Assembly: GCA_018062515.1 (NCBI GenBank)
Contig: JAGOSC010000011.1
Span: forward strand, 1-52,774
Length of the DNA: 52,774 nt
Source of the DNA: Candidatus Omnitrophota bacterium
GTDB taxonomy: Bacteria > Omnitrophota > Gorgyraeia > Zapsychrales > Zapsychraceae
Direction of reading: 5' to 3'
This document shows positions 8,371-15,938 of the stretch, in pieces. The notes below the pieces were generated by a model that saw nothing but the letters and a program-made list of their open reading frames with translations, had not been told where the DNA came from and did no database searches. The position numbers and the translations under genes are program-made. The first letter of the stretch is position 1, and each line of letters starts with the position of its first letter.

Positions 8371-9600
8371 TTAATTCCGTTCAATGACTTCTTCTTTATC
8401 CGCTTCGGAAAGTTCCGGCTGCTGCGTTAATTGCTTAGCCTCCTCGAGAACTTTGCGGTAATCGATTGGATAGACTTTAACAAACTGTTTCAATGAATTT
8501 TCCCAATCATTCAAAATTCTTTGAGCGACCGCGCTATTCGTCAATTTCAGATGATTTTCAATCAATTGTTTAAGTTCATTACGATCACCGACCTCTTCGA
8601 CTTTAAACAGTTCAACCATTTCCATATTACATTTTTTTTCAAAATCGCCATCTTTATTCCATACGTATGCAATACCGCCGCTCATACCAGCCGCAAAATT
8701 TCGTCCGGTTTTTCCTAAAACGACAACACGGCCTCCGGTCATATATTCACAACCGTGATCACCAACACCCTCGACGACGGTCAATGCTCCGGAGTTTCTG
8801 ACACAAAAACGCTCGCCGGCAATGCCGCGAAAATAAGCCTCGCCCATAATAGCGCCGTATAAAACAACGTTGCCAATAATAATATTTTCTTCAGGCACAA
8901 ACGTGGCTTGTTTAGAAGGATAAATGACAATCCGTCCGCCGGAAAGACCTTTTCCGACATAATCATTAGCATCTCCCTCGAGAGAAAAATCTATTCCATT
9001 GGCTAAAAATGCACCGAAACTTTGTCCTGCCGAACCCTTAAACTTAATTTGAATACAGCCTTTTGGTAAACCAGCTAATCCATATTTACGGGCAATTTCG
9101 CTGCTCAACATTGTCCCGACGGTGCGGTTGATATTTCTAATTTGAAAATCAAGAGACACAGGTTTTTTTTGATCGATGGCTTCTCGACAACCTTCAATCA
9201 ATTTATTATCCAAAGCATTTTCTAAACCATGATCTTGTTTGGAAACATGATGAATGGCAACATCGGCCGGTACGTCGGGTTTATGTAAAATATTCGTCAA
9301 ATCAATACCTTTGGCTTTCCAATGATGAATCACGTCGGTTGTCTGCAACATATCGACACGGCCAACCAAATCTTCAAATTTTCTAAAGCCAAGTTCAGCC
9401 ATAATTTCACGAACTTCCTGAGCGACAAAAGTAAAAAAATTGACGACGTATTGAGCATCGCCGTTAAATTTCTTACGCAAATCTTTATCTTGCGTCGCAA
9501 TACCGACGGAACAGGTATTTAAATGACATTTACGAAGCAAAATACATCCTAATGTAACCAAAGCAATCGTCGAGAAACCAAATTCATCAGCGCCTAACAT
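8371..9600 (-). CDS. gltB: Glutamate synthase large subunit, C-terminal fragment after in-frame stop
   Basis: The largest ATG-started frame after the premature stop gives 409 aa, but homology to GltB runs on upstream through the stop itself in the same frame (LKTGREVVIAG precedes the ATG). The fragment carries the end of the FMN-binding domain, the 3Fe-4S ligands C19, C25 and C30 (C-x5-C-x4-C) and the GXGXG beta-helix domain (GGRIVIYP, GGRVVVLG repeats). It would be inactive alone. There is no good Shine-Dalgarno before the ATG. It may be made only by readthrough or re-initiation, or the stop may be a sequence error. Confidence 0.8.
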   Translation of the reverse strand: MLGADEFGFSTIALVTLGCILLRKCHLNTCSVGIATQDKDLRKKFNGDAQYVVNFFTFVAQEVREIMAELGFRKFEDLVGRVDMLQTTDVIHHWKAKGIDLTNILHKPDVPADVAIHHVSKQDHGLENALDNKLIEGCREAIDQKKPVSLDFQIRNINRTVGTMLSSEIARKYGLAGLPKGCIQIKFKGSAGQSFGAFLANGIDFSLEGDANDYVGKGLSGGRIVIYPSKQATFVPEENIIIGNVVLYGAIMGEAYFRGIAGERFCVRNSGALTVVEGVGDHGCEYMTGGRVVVLGKTGRNFAAGMSGGIAYVWNKDGDFEKKCNMEMVELFKVEEVGDRNELKQLIENHLKLTNSAVAQRILNDWENSLKQFVKVYPIDYRKVLEEAKQLTQQPELSEADKEEVIERN

Positions 9601-9633
9601 TCCGGCGATAACAACTTCCCGTCCGGTCTTTAA

Positions 9634-9636
9634 TTA
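9634..9636 (-). other. gltB: In-frame TAA splitting gltB
   Basis: On the minus strand the codons read CAA ACG GAT GGG TAA TTA AAG ACC GGA. Glutamate synthases usually have a QTDG-x-LKTGRDV segment here, often with Gln at x, so a single C-to-T change (CAA to TAA) would explain the stop. The frame is intact on both sides. TAA is used as a normal stop by neighbouring genes (for example glpD, rpmH), so a reassigned code is unlikely. Confidence 0.9.
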
Positions 9637-12600
9637 CCCATCCGTTTGAACACGGATACGTCCGCGCAAATCATTCATGACCAAGACTTGTTGTGTTTCA
9701 GCAATGCCTAATTCCATCGGAAGGCCGGCATGTTTAATCGATGTTTGTGGAGACGCACCTGTTCCGCCTTCATATCCGCTAATAAGTACATGATCGCTCT
9801 TTCCTTTAGAAACACCGGCAGCGACGGTACCAACACCAATTTCAGAAACTAATTTAACACTCACATCCGCGCGTGGATTAGCATTTTTCAAATCATGAAT
9901 AAGCTGAGCTAAATCTTCGATTGAATAAATATCGTGATGCGGCGCAGGAGAAATCAAACCAACACCCTTGGTGGTATGTCGAGTATTCGCAATTTCTTGA
10001 CTTACCTTATGACCAGGAAGTTGACCACCCTCGCCCGGTTTTGCACCCTGGGCCATTTTAATCTGCATTTGATCGGCATTAACTAAATATTCAATCGTTA
10101 CACCAAACCGTCCTTGCGCAACTTGTTTAATACGGCTACGTCGTAAATCACCATTAGCATCCGGCTTAAATCGATCCGGATCTTCACCACCTTCGCCCGT
10201 GTTAGAAAATCCGCCCAAACGATTCATTGCAATCGCCAATGTTTCATGAGCTTCTTTTGAAATCGATCCATAACTCATCGCACCCGTCGCAAAACGTTTT
10301 ACAATGGAATTGACCGGTTCAACCTCTTCAATCGGAATCGCATTTCCTTTTTTAAATTTAAGCAAACCGCGAATATTAGCCAAATTGGTGGATTGATCGT
10401 TCACCACTTTTGAGAACTTTTTAAATAATTGATAATCGCCGGAGCGGACCGCATGCTGAAGCATGGCAATAGACTGCGGATTTAATTGATGATGTTCTCC
10501 GTCTTTTCGCCAATGATAAACACCACCCTCGTCGAGCATATCATCATAAACATTATTGTCCGGATATCCGTCTTTATGACGACGCACCATTTCCATCGCT
10601 ACTTCTTTAATGCCTATACCGCTAATGCGTGACGGTGTAGCGGTAAAATATTTCTCAATAAATTCACTGCCTAATCCGACGGCCTCAAATATCTGCGCGC
10701 CGCAATAGGACTGAATCGTCGAGATACCCATTTTAGAAATAATTTTAAACAGACCCTTACGTGTGGATTTAATATAATTCTTCTGCGCTTCCTTATATGA
10801 CATCTCAACCATAAAACTATTATTGATTTCAAATTCAATCGTTTCATAAGCCAAATATGGATTAATCGCATTCGCACCATAGCCGATCAAGACGGCAAAA
10901 TGATGCATCTCCCGGGCCTCGCCCGTCTCACAAACAAGACTGACCTTTGTTCTTGTCCCTTTACGAATCAAATGTTGATGCAATCCGGAACAAGCCAATA
11001 ACATCGGCATGGCAATAATATTTTTATTAATTCCTCTATCGGAAAGAATAAGAATGGAATAACCTTTTTCAATGGCTTCATCGGCTTGAGTAAAAAGATC
11101 ATCCAGCGCCGGCTCTAAACCATCAACGCCATCTTTCATGTCGTAAATGGCTTTAAGTCGAATCGATTTTAAAGTTTTCTTTTTAAGCGCGGCAATTTTT
11201 TCCAATTCTTCATTAGTGATAATCGGCTTTTTTAACCTTAATCGATGGCAATGTTCCGGTATTTCATCCAAAATATTCCCTTCCGGACCAAGCATGACAT
11301 CTTCGGCCATGATGACTTCTTCACGAATCGGATCGACGGGTGGATTAGTAACTTGAGCGAACAATTGTTTAAAATAACTGTAAAGTAACTGCGGGCGCTT
11401 CGACAGGATAGCGAGCGGCGTGTCATCGCCCATGGAGCCGGTGGCTTCAACACCCGTCAAACTCATCGGTTTTAAAATCAATTTAATATCTTCAATGGTA
11501 TAACCAAAGGCGCGTTGACGAGCTAATAACGTTTTTTCAACAAGTCCTTGAATTTTATCCGGTTGAGGAAGATCATCAATATCAACGACTTGTTCTTCAA
11601 TCCATTTTTGATAGTCATGACGAGAAACATATTCTTTCTTTAATTCTTCATCGTCGATAATTCGTCCGGCGACCGTGTCGATCAAAAATAATTTTCCCGG
11701 CTCCAAACGCCCTTTTTTAAGCACATTTTCAGGCGCTATATCTAATACGCCTGTTTCTGAAGCCATAACACAAAAATCATCTTTGGTAATGATGTAGCGT
11801 GAAGGTCTAAGCCCATTACGATCCAGCACTGCGCCGATACTTCTTCCGTCGGTAAAAGTAATCGAAGCAGGACCATCCCACGGTTCCATTAAACAGGAAT
11901 GATATTCATAAAAAGCTTTTTTGTCTTTCGGCATGGCTTCATCCCCGCTCCAGGCTTCAGGAACCATCATCATGATCGCATGGGGTAAAGATCGGCCGGC
12001 TAAAACAAGCATTTCAAACACATTATCAAACGTGGCTGAATCACTGCCGTGAGGAGTAACGATAGGTAAAACTTTTTCCAAGTCGTCTCCGAATTTTTCC
12101 GAAACGAATTGCATTTCCCGCGCATGCATCCAATTGATATTTCCGCGCAATGTATTAATTTCTCCATTGTGCGCAATCATACGGTACGGATGAGCTAAAG
12201 CCCATGAAGGAAATGTGTTGGTGCTGTAACGTGAGTGAATCATCGCGATCGCGGATTCAAAATCCGGATCGGCCAAATCTAAATAGAATCGATCCACCTG
12301 TTCGGACATCAACTGTCCTTTATAGACAATGGTCTGGCTCGATAAACTGCAGAAATAATAATAATTTTTTTGAGATAAAACAGATTTTTGGACTTCGTTA
12401 TACAATCTTTTACGGATGACGAATAATTTTCGTTCGAAATCTTCCGGTTTGGTATCTTTTCCGCGACCAATGAATACTTGTTTAAAATCCGGCTCGACGG
12501 AACGCGCGACTTTTCCGATTTTTGTGCTGTCATGAGGAACAACACGCCAACCTAAAAGCTTTTGGCCTTCAGCATGAATAAAATGTTCGAAAATACGTTC

Positions 12601-12930
12601 GACTTCATTACGGTCATTAAGACTTGGCGGAAGAAAAACAATACCTACGCCATAATCACCCAACGGCGGAAGTTCAAAATTCAGTTTTTTACATTCTTTT
12701 CTAAAAAACTTATCAGGAATTTGGAGTAGAATACCTGCCCCATCACCCGTTTCAGGATCACAACCGCAGGCACCACGATGAGTTAAATTTTCTAAGATCT
12801 GAATACCTTGACGGACGATTTTATGGGACTTTACACCTTTTAAATGGCAGACAAAACCTACCCCGCAACTGTCATGCTCAAAAGCCGGATCATATAATCC
12901 CTGTTTTTTTGGGAAAAATAGATTGCCCAT
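9634..12930 (-). CDS. gltB: Glutamate synthase large subunit, N-terminal part
   Basis: 1098 aa ending at an in-frame TAA; with the downstream fragment the total is about 1510 aa, the normal GltB length. It carries the N-terminal glutamine amidotransferase domain (nucleophile Cys22 in FEHDSCGVGF after a short propeptide), the central domain and most of the FMN-binding synthase domain (PGEGGQLPGHKV, SGYEGGTGASP). It lacks the 3Fe-4S cluster ligands and the C-terminal beta-helix domain. Its ATG overlaps the stop of the small Fis-type gene (TAATG), implying translational coupling. Unless the stop is read through or is an artefact, no active enzyme would be made. Confidence 0.92.
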   Translation of the reverse strand: MGNLFFPKKQGLYDPAFEHDSCGVGFVCHLKGVKSHKIVRQGIQILENLTHRGACGCDPETGDGAGILLQIPDKFFRKECKKLNFELPPLGDYGVGIVFLPPSLNDRNEVERIFEHFIHAEGQKLLGWRVVPHDSTKIGKVARSVEPDFKQVFIGRGKDTKPEDFERKLFVIRKRLYNEVQKSVLSQKNYYYFCSLSSQTIVYKGQLMSEQVDRFYLDLADPDFESAIAMIHSRYSTNTFPSWALAHPYRMIAHNGEINTLRGNINWMHAREMQFVSEKFGDDLEKVLPIVTPHGSDSATFDNVFEMLVLAGRSLPHAIMMMVPEAWSGDEAMPKDKKAFYEYHSCLMEPWDGPASITFTDGRSIGAVLDRNGLRPSRYIITKDDFCVMASETGVLDIAPENVLKKGRLEPGKLFLIDTVAGRIIDDEELKKEYVSRHDYQKWIEEQVVDIDDLPQPDKIQGLVEKTLLARQRAFGYTIEDIKLILKPMSLTGVEATGSMGDDTPLAILSKRPQLLYSYFKQLFAQVTNPPVDPIREEVIMAEDVMLGPEGNILDEIPEHCHRLRLKKPIITNEELEKIAALKKKTLKSIRLKAIYDMKDGVDGLEPALDDLFTQADEAIEKGYSILILSDRGINKNIIAMPMLLACSGLHQHLIRKGTRTKVSLVCETGEAREMHHFAVLIGYGANAINPYLAYETIEFEINNSFMVEMSYKEAQKNYIKSTRKGLFKIISKMGISTIQSYCGAQIFEAVGLGSEFIEKYFTATPSRISGIGIKEVAMEMVRRHKDGYPDNNVYDDMLDEGGVYHWRKDGEHHQLNPQSIAMLQHAVRSGDYQLFKKFSKVVNDQSTNLANIRGLLKFKKGNAIPIEEVEPVNSIVKRFATGAMSYGSISKEAHETLAIAMNRLGGFSNTGEGGEDPDRFKPDANGDLRRSRIKQVAQGRFGVTIEYLVNADQMQIKMAQGAKPGEGGQLPGHKVSQEIANTRHTTKGVGLISPAPHHDIYSIEDLAQLIHDLKNANPRADVSVKLVSEIGVGTVAAGVSKGKSDHVLISGYEGGTGASPQTSIKHAGLPMELGIAETQQVLVMNDLRGRIRVQTDG

Positions 12931-13148
12931 TATTTAAATTTCTCCATTTGAATACTTAACTTTTTAATTTTAGCTCTAAGTGTGTTTCGATTGAGGCCCA
13001 AAACCCTGGCGGCTAGAATTTGATTACCGTGGGATTTCTGCAAGGCTTTTTCGATAAGTAATTTTTCCGTATCACCCATGATGGCTTTATAAATTTGTCC
13101 ATCCTTGTACGTGATGAATGATTGTTCTATTTTGTGTTCTAAATCCAT
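12930..13148 (-). CDS. Small Fis/NtrC-type helix-turn-helix protein
   Basis: 72 aa. Residues about 28-70 are a Fis-family (HTH_8) DNA-binding domain, with the pattern EKLLIEKALQKSHGNQ followed by AARVLGLNRNTLRAKIKKL, as in the C-terminus of NtrC-type activators. No receiver or AAA+ domain is present, so it is a stand-alone DNA-binding domain. Its stop overlaps the gltB start by one base (TAATG), so regulator and enzyme are co-translated. A role as local regulator of gltBD is an inference from position. A 9-bp inverted repeat lies upstream of its promoter and could be its operator. Confidence 0.85.
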   Translation of the reverse strand: MDLEHKIEQSFITYKDGQIYKAIMGDTEKLLIEKALQKSHGNQILAARVLGLNRNTLRAKIKKLSIQMEKFK

Positions 13149-13239
13149 GTATTACTTTATACGATCATATTAAAATCAATGATGCGATGAATATTCGATT
13201 TCTATGCTTAATGTTTCCAGAGATAATTTGCAAAAGTTA

Positions 13240-13267
13240 ATTCTACAGATATTTCATAATATTGCAA
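13240..13267 (-). promoter_or_regulatory. Promoter of the fis-like-gltB-gltD unit
   Basis: On the minus strand, TTGCAA (13267-13262), a 16-nt spacer and TAGAAT (13245-13240). It lies in the only sizeable gap upstream of the small regulator gene and predicts a leader of about 85 nt. Confidence 0.5.
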
Positions 13268-13282
13268 CTAAAAAAACCGGAT

Positions 13283-13308
13283 CATTACAATCTTAAACTA
13301 TTGTAATG
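13283..13308. repeat. Inverted repeat upstream of the gltB-unit promoter
   Basis: Perfect 9-bp arms CATTACAAT and ATTGTAATG separated by 8 bases. It sits about 50-75 bp upstream of the predicted transcription start, the distance of an activator site. It lacks an adjacent T-run, so it is a poor terminator for nadE. Confidence 0.5.
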
Positions 13309-13404
13309 TATATATTTATGAGATTTCCATATTAAATTTTTCAGTAAAACGATATATCCGTGTTCATTTTTAAAATGCCTGATTCTTAAGCATTTCTTCA
13401 TTCA

Positions 13405-15081
13405 TCAACTGTTCTGATATTTATTAGTTATGGGCAATCGCCAATCCTTACCAAAGGCGCGTTGAGTGATTTTTATGCCAGGCGGTGCTTGCCGGCGCTT
13501 ATATTCACTTAAATCCACCTTCCTCACAATGTCATTGACTGTTTTAGCATCAAATTTTCTGGAAAGAACCGAAGGTGATTGATGTTGCTCCACATAACCT
13601 TGCAAAATTTCATCCAATACATCATAAGGCGGAAGGGAGTCTTGATCTTTTTGATTATCACGTAATTCCGCGCTCGGCGCGCGCTCAATAATTGATTTTG
13701 GAATCGCTTGATTATGCCGCGCATTAAACAGTTCAACCAAATTATAAACTTGAGTCTTTTCTATGTCTTTAATGACGGCAAATCCGCCCGACATGTCTCC
13801 GTATAACGTACAATAACCGACCGCGAGTTCACTTTTATTGCCCGTCGTTAACACCAGCCAACCGAATTTATTAGACAAAGCCATCAAAATATTTCCCCGA
13901 ATTCTGGCCTGAATATTTTCTTCCGTTGTATTGACCTTGGTTCCTTTAAATTGCACATTCAATGTATTCAGATATGATTTGAATATGTCTTCAATCGGAA
14001 TTTCTAAACACTCTATGTTTAAATTCTGCGAAAGTATTTTGGCGTCTGACTTTGTTTGCTGAGAGGTATAACGCGACGGCATGGTTACCCCGATAACATT
14101 GCTCGGGCCGATCGCCTCGACGGCAATAGCTGCCACTAAAGCCGAATCAATTCCGCCGCTTAAGCCGATTAAAACTTTTTGAAAGCCGTTTTTTAAAACA
14201 TAATCCCGTGTTCCCAAAACCAGGGCTTCAAACATGCTTTCGGTGGGACTCAAATTCTTAACCGAATATTTTTCTAGCGTGGTTTGATCTTTATGAATTA
14301 TCGGTTTCATTTTAATCGCGCGAGCTGTTTTCCTCTTCGCTTTTGTCTTCGATAGTGAGATATCAACGGCAATTAAATCTTCTTTGAATCTTTTGGCTTG
14401 AGCAATGATCTTTCCTTGTGGATCAACAATAAACGATCCGCCGTCAAAAACCAATTCATCTTGTCCTCCGACGATATTGGCATAACAAAAATATGATTTC
14501 GTTTCCAAAGCTCGTCGTTTTACCAATTTCTCGCGCACAGAATATTTCTGAATATCATACGGTGAACAAGAAATATTAATAATGATGCCTGCCCCTTGCA
14601 AAGCCTGCTGTCGATAAACACCGTCGTCGACCCATACATCTTCACAAATATTGACGGAAAAACCATCCGCCCCTAACGTATAAGTATGATTATTCTTTCC
14701 CGGCGTAAAATATCTTTTTTCATCGAATACGCCGTAGTTGGGCAATTCAACTTTATGATAAACTCCTATGATTTTACCGTCGGTAAGAACCGCCGCCGCA
14801 TTATATAATTCTTTCTTTTTTCCAATATCTACAAACCCAACGACTGCAATAATCCCTTTTACCCTTTGAGCTAATTCTTTTAATACTTTTAAATTGCTTG
14901 AAATAAAATAATCCTTAAGCAGTAGATCTTCCGGCGGATATCCGCAGATGGCTAATTCAGGAAAAACGACTAAATCAGCTCGAAGAGCTTTAGCATCATT
15001 AATAAATTTTATGATCTTATTTTTGTTGCCGTGAAAATCACCGACGATGGGATTGATTTGAGCAATGGCTATTCTTAACAT
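13405..15081 (-). CDS. nadE: Glutamine-dependent NAD+ synthetase
   Basis: 558 aa two-domain enzyme. The N-terminal nitrilase-type glutaminase (residues about 1-260) carries the Glu-Lys-Cys triad: E42 in FPELAICGYP, Lys in YHKVELPNYG near 109, and Cys in VNICEDVW near 148. The C-terminal ammonia-dependent synthetase has the PP-loop GLSGGIDSALVA near residue 305. It amidates nicotinic acid adenine dinucleotide to NAD+ using glutamine and ATP. It is transcribed towards the gltB unit and sits between two glutamine-related loci. No strong Shine-Dalgarno is seen before the ATG. Confidence 0.96.
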   Translation of the reverse strand: MLRIAIAQINPIVGDFHGNKNKIIKFINDAKALRADLVVFPELAICGYPPEDLLLKDYFISSNLKVLKELAQRVKGIIAVVGFVDIGKKKELYNAAAVLTDGKIIGVYHKVELPNYGVFDEKRYFTPGKNNHTYTLGADGFSVNICEDVWVDDGVYRQQALQGAGIIINISCSPYDIQKYSVREKLVKRRALETKSYFCYANIVGGQDELVFDGGSFIVDPQGKIIAQAKRFKEDLIAVDISLSKTKAKRKTARAIKMKPIIHKDQTTLEKYSVKNLSPTESMFEALVLGTRDYVLKNGFQKVLIGLSGGIDSALVAAIAVEAIGPSNVIGVTMPSRYTSQQTKSDAKILSQNLNIECLEIPIEDIFKSYLNTLNVQFKGTKVNTTEENIQARIRGNILMALSNKFGWLVLTTGNKSELAVGYCTLYGDMSGGFAVIKDIEKTQVYNLVELFNARHNQAIPKSIIERAPSAELRDNQKDQDSLPPYDVLDEILQGYVEQHQSPSVLSRKFDAKTVNDIVRKVDLSEYKRRQAPPGIKITQRAFGKDWRLPITNKYQNS

Positions 15082-15127
15082 AATTTTTAAGTTTGCCTAA
15101 AATTTAAGCAACGGTCTTTAAAATTTT

Positions 15128-15841
15128 TTAGACGTTGGCTTTTGTTGAGTTCATGATATGAATAAAATTGTTGTATACCGTATGCGCGGTATTTTCAAAA
15201 TTCGTTTTGATTTTGTTATAATCCGACAGCATTTTATTTTTTTCCCGTTCGCATACTTTTGGATCGTTAAAATAACTGTCTGACCATTCTTTGATACTCT
15301 TGTCCGTTATTTCAATATGAAATTGTAATCCATACGCATTGGATCCAACCTTGAAAGCCTGTGTCGGACATCCTGTAGAAGCGGCCAATAAACGCCTCTC
15401 GTCGGAAAGTTCAGCCATGTCCTCATGCCATTGATAAACATCCAGCGAACTGTTTAGATTTGAAAATAATGGATCTGAAACTCCTTGCTCAGTTAATTTT
15501 ACCGGAAAAAACCCAACTTCTCTTTGCGGAGATTTGGTCACTCGAGAACCGCTGGCCTTAGCTAATAATTGCGCGCCCAAACATATTCCTAAGTAAGGAA
15601 TTTCATTTTGTAATACTTTTTGAATAAATATATTTTCCTTCTTAAGAAATGGATATAAATCTTCCTCATAAACATTCATCGGCCCACCTAGGCAAACAAC
15701 CGCCTGAATATCATTCAAGTTAGATGGCAATTCATCGCCGTCCTGCAAATTGACGATGCTGATGTCATAACCTTTGTCTTGAAAAAATCGGCCGATGGTT
15801 TCCGGGCCTTCAATATCAATATGTTTAATAAATAGGATCAT
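15128..15841 (-). CDS. Class I glutamine amidotransferase-like protein
   Basis: 237 aa stand-alone GATase1 domain of the GMP-synthase-like family. The nucleophile elbow GICLGAQ (Cys near residue 86) and the His-Glu pair in FHIEIT (about 172-174) are intact, so hydrolysis of glutamine or a related gamma-glutamyl compound is plausible. There is no partner synthetase domain and its substrate cannot be told from sequence. It lies 46 bp upstream of nadE. Its ATG comes directly after the U-tract of a long hairpin behind glnN and has no clear Shine-Dalgarno, so its expression may depend on that structure. Confidence 0.88.
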   Translation of the reverse strand: MILFIKHIDIEGPETIGRFFQDKGYDISIVNLQDGDELPSNLNDIQAVVCLGGPMNVYEEDLYPFLKKENIFIQKVLQNEIPYLGICLGAQLLAKASGSRVTKSPQREVGFFPVKLTEQGVSDPLFSNLNSSLDVYQWHEDMAELSDERRLLAASTGCPTQAFKVGSNAYGLQFHIEITDKSIKEWSDSYFNDPKVCEREKNKMLSDYNKIKTNFENTAHTVYNNFIHIMNSTKANV

Positions 15842-15843
15842 AT

Positions 15844-15917
15844 AAAAAAAGCTATCAGCTTTCCGCCATCTTCATTCGAAATATTTTTTTCCGACGACGG
15901 CATGAAAACTGATAGCT
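15844..15917 (-). terminator. Long-stem terminator between glnN and the amidotransferase gene
   Basis: Arms AGCTATCAG and CTGATAGCT are continued inward by TTTTC...GCCGTC pairing with GATGGC...GGAAAG, giving a stem of about 20 bp. On the minus strand it ends in seven Ts. It starts 22 bp past the glnN stop and its T-run ends within 3 bases of the next ATG. It may act as terminator, attenuator or both. Confidence 0.8.
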
Positions 15918-15938
15918 CATATTAAACGTTATTCTTAA

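Noticed and set aside
9634..9636. Reassignment of TAA to glutamine (alternative genetic code)
   Set aside because: Other genes here end in TAA at the expected C-terminus (for example glpD, rpmH, the spermidine-synthase-like gene) with no extension of homology, and no other in-frame TAA was needed.
13149..13404. A second ANTAR-type dual-hexaloop leader in front of the gltB unit
   Set aside because: No pair of six-base loops with A1 and G4 and no terminator precede the regulator gene.
15850..15917. Mobile element (MITE) because of 9-bp terminal inverted repeats
   Set aside because: Only one copy is seen in the window, there is no target-site duplication, and the T-run and position after glnN fit a terminator.
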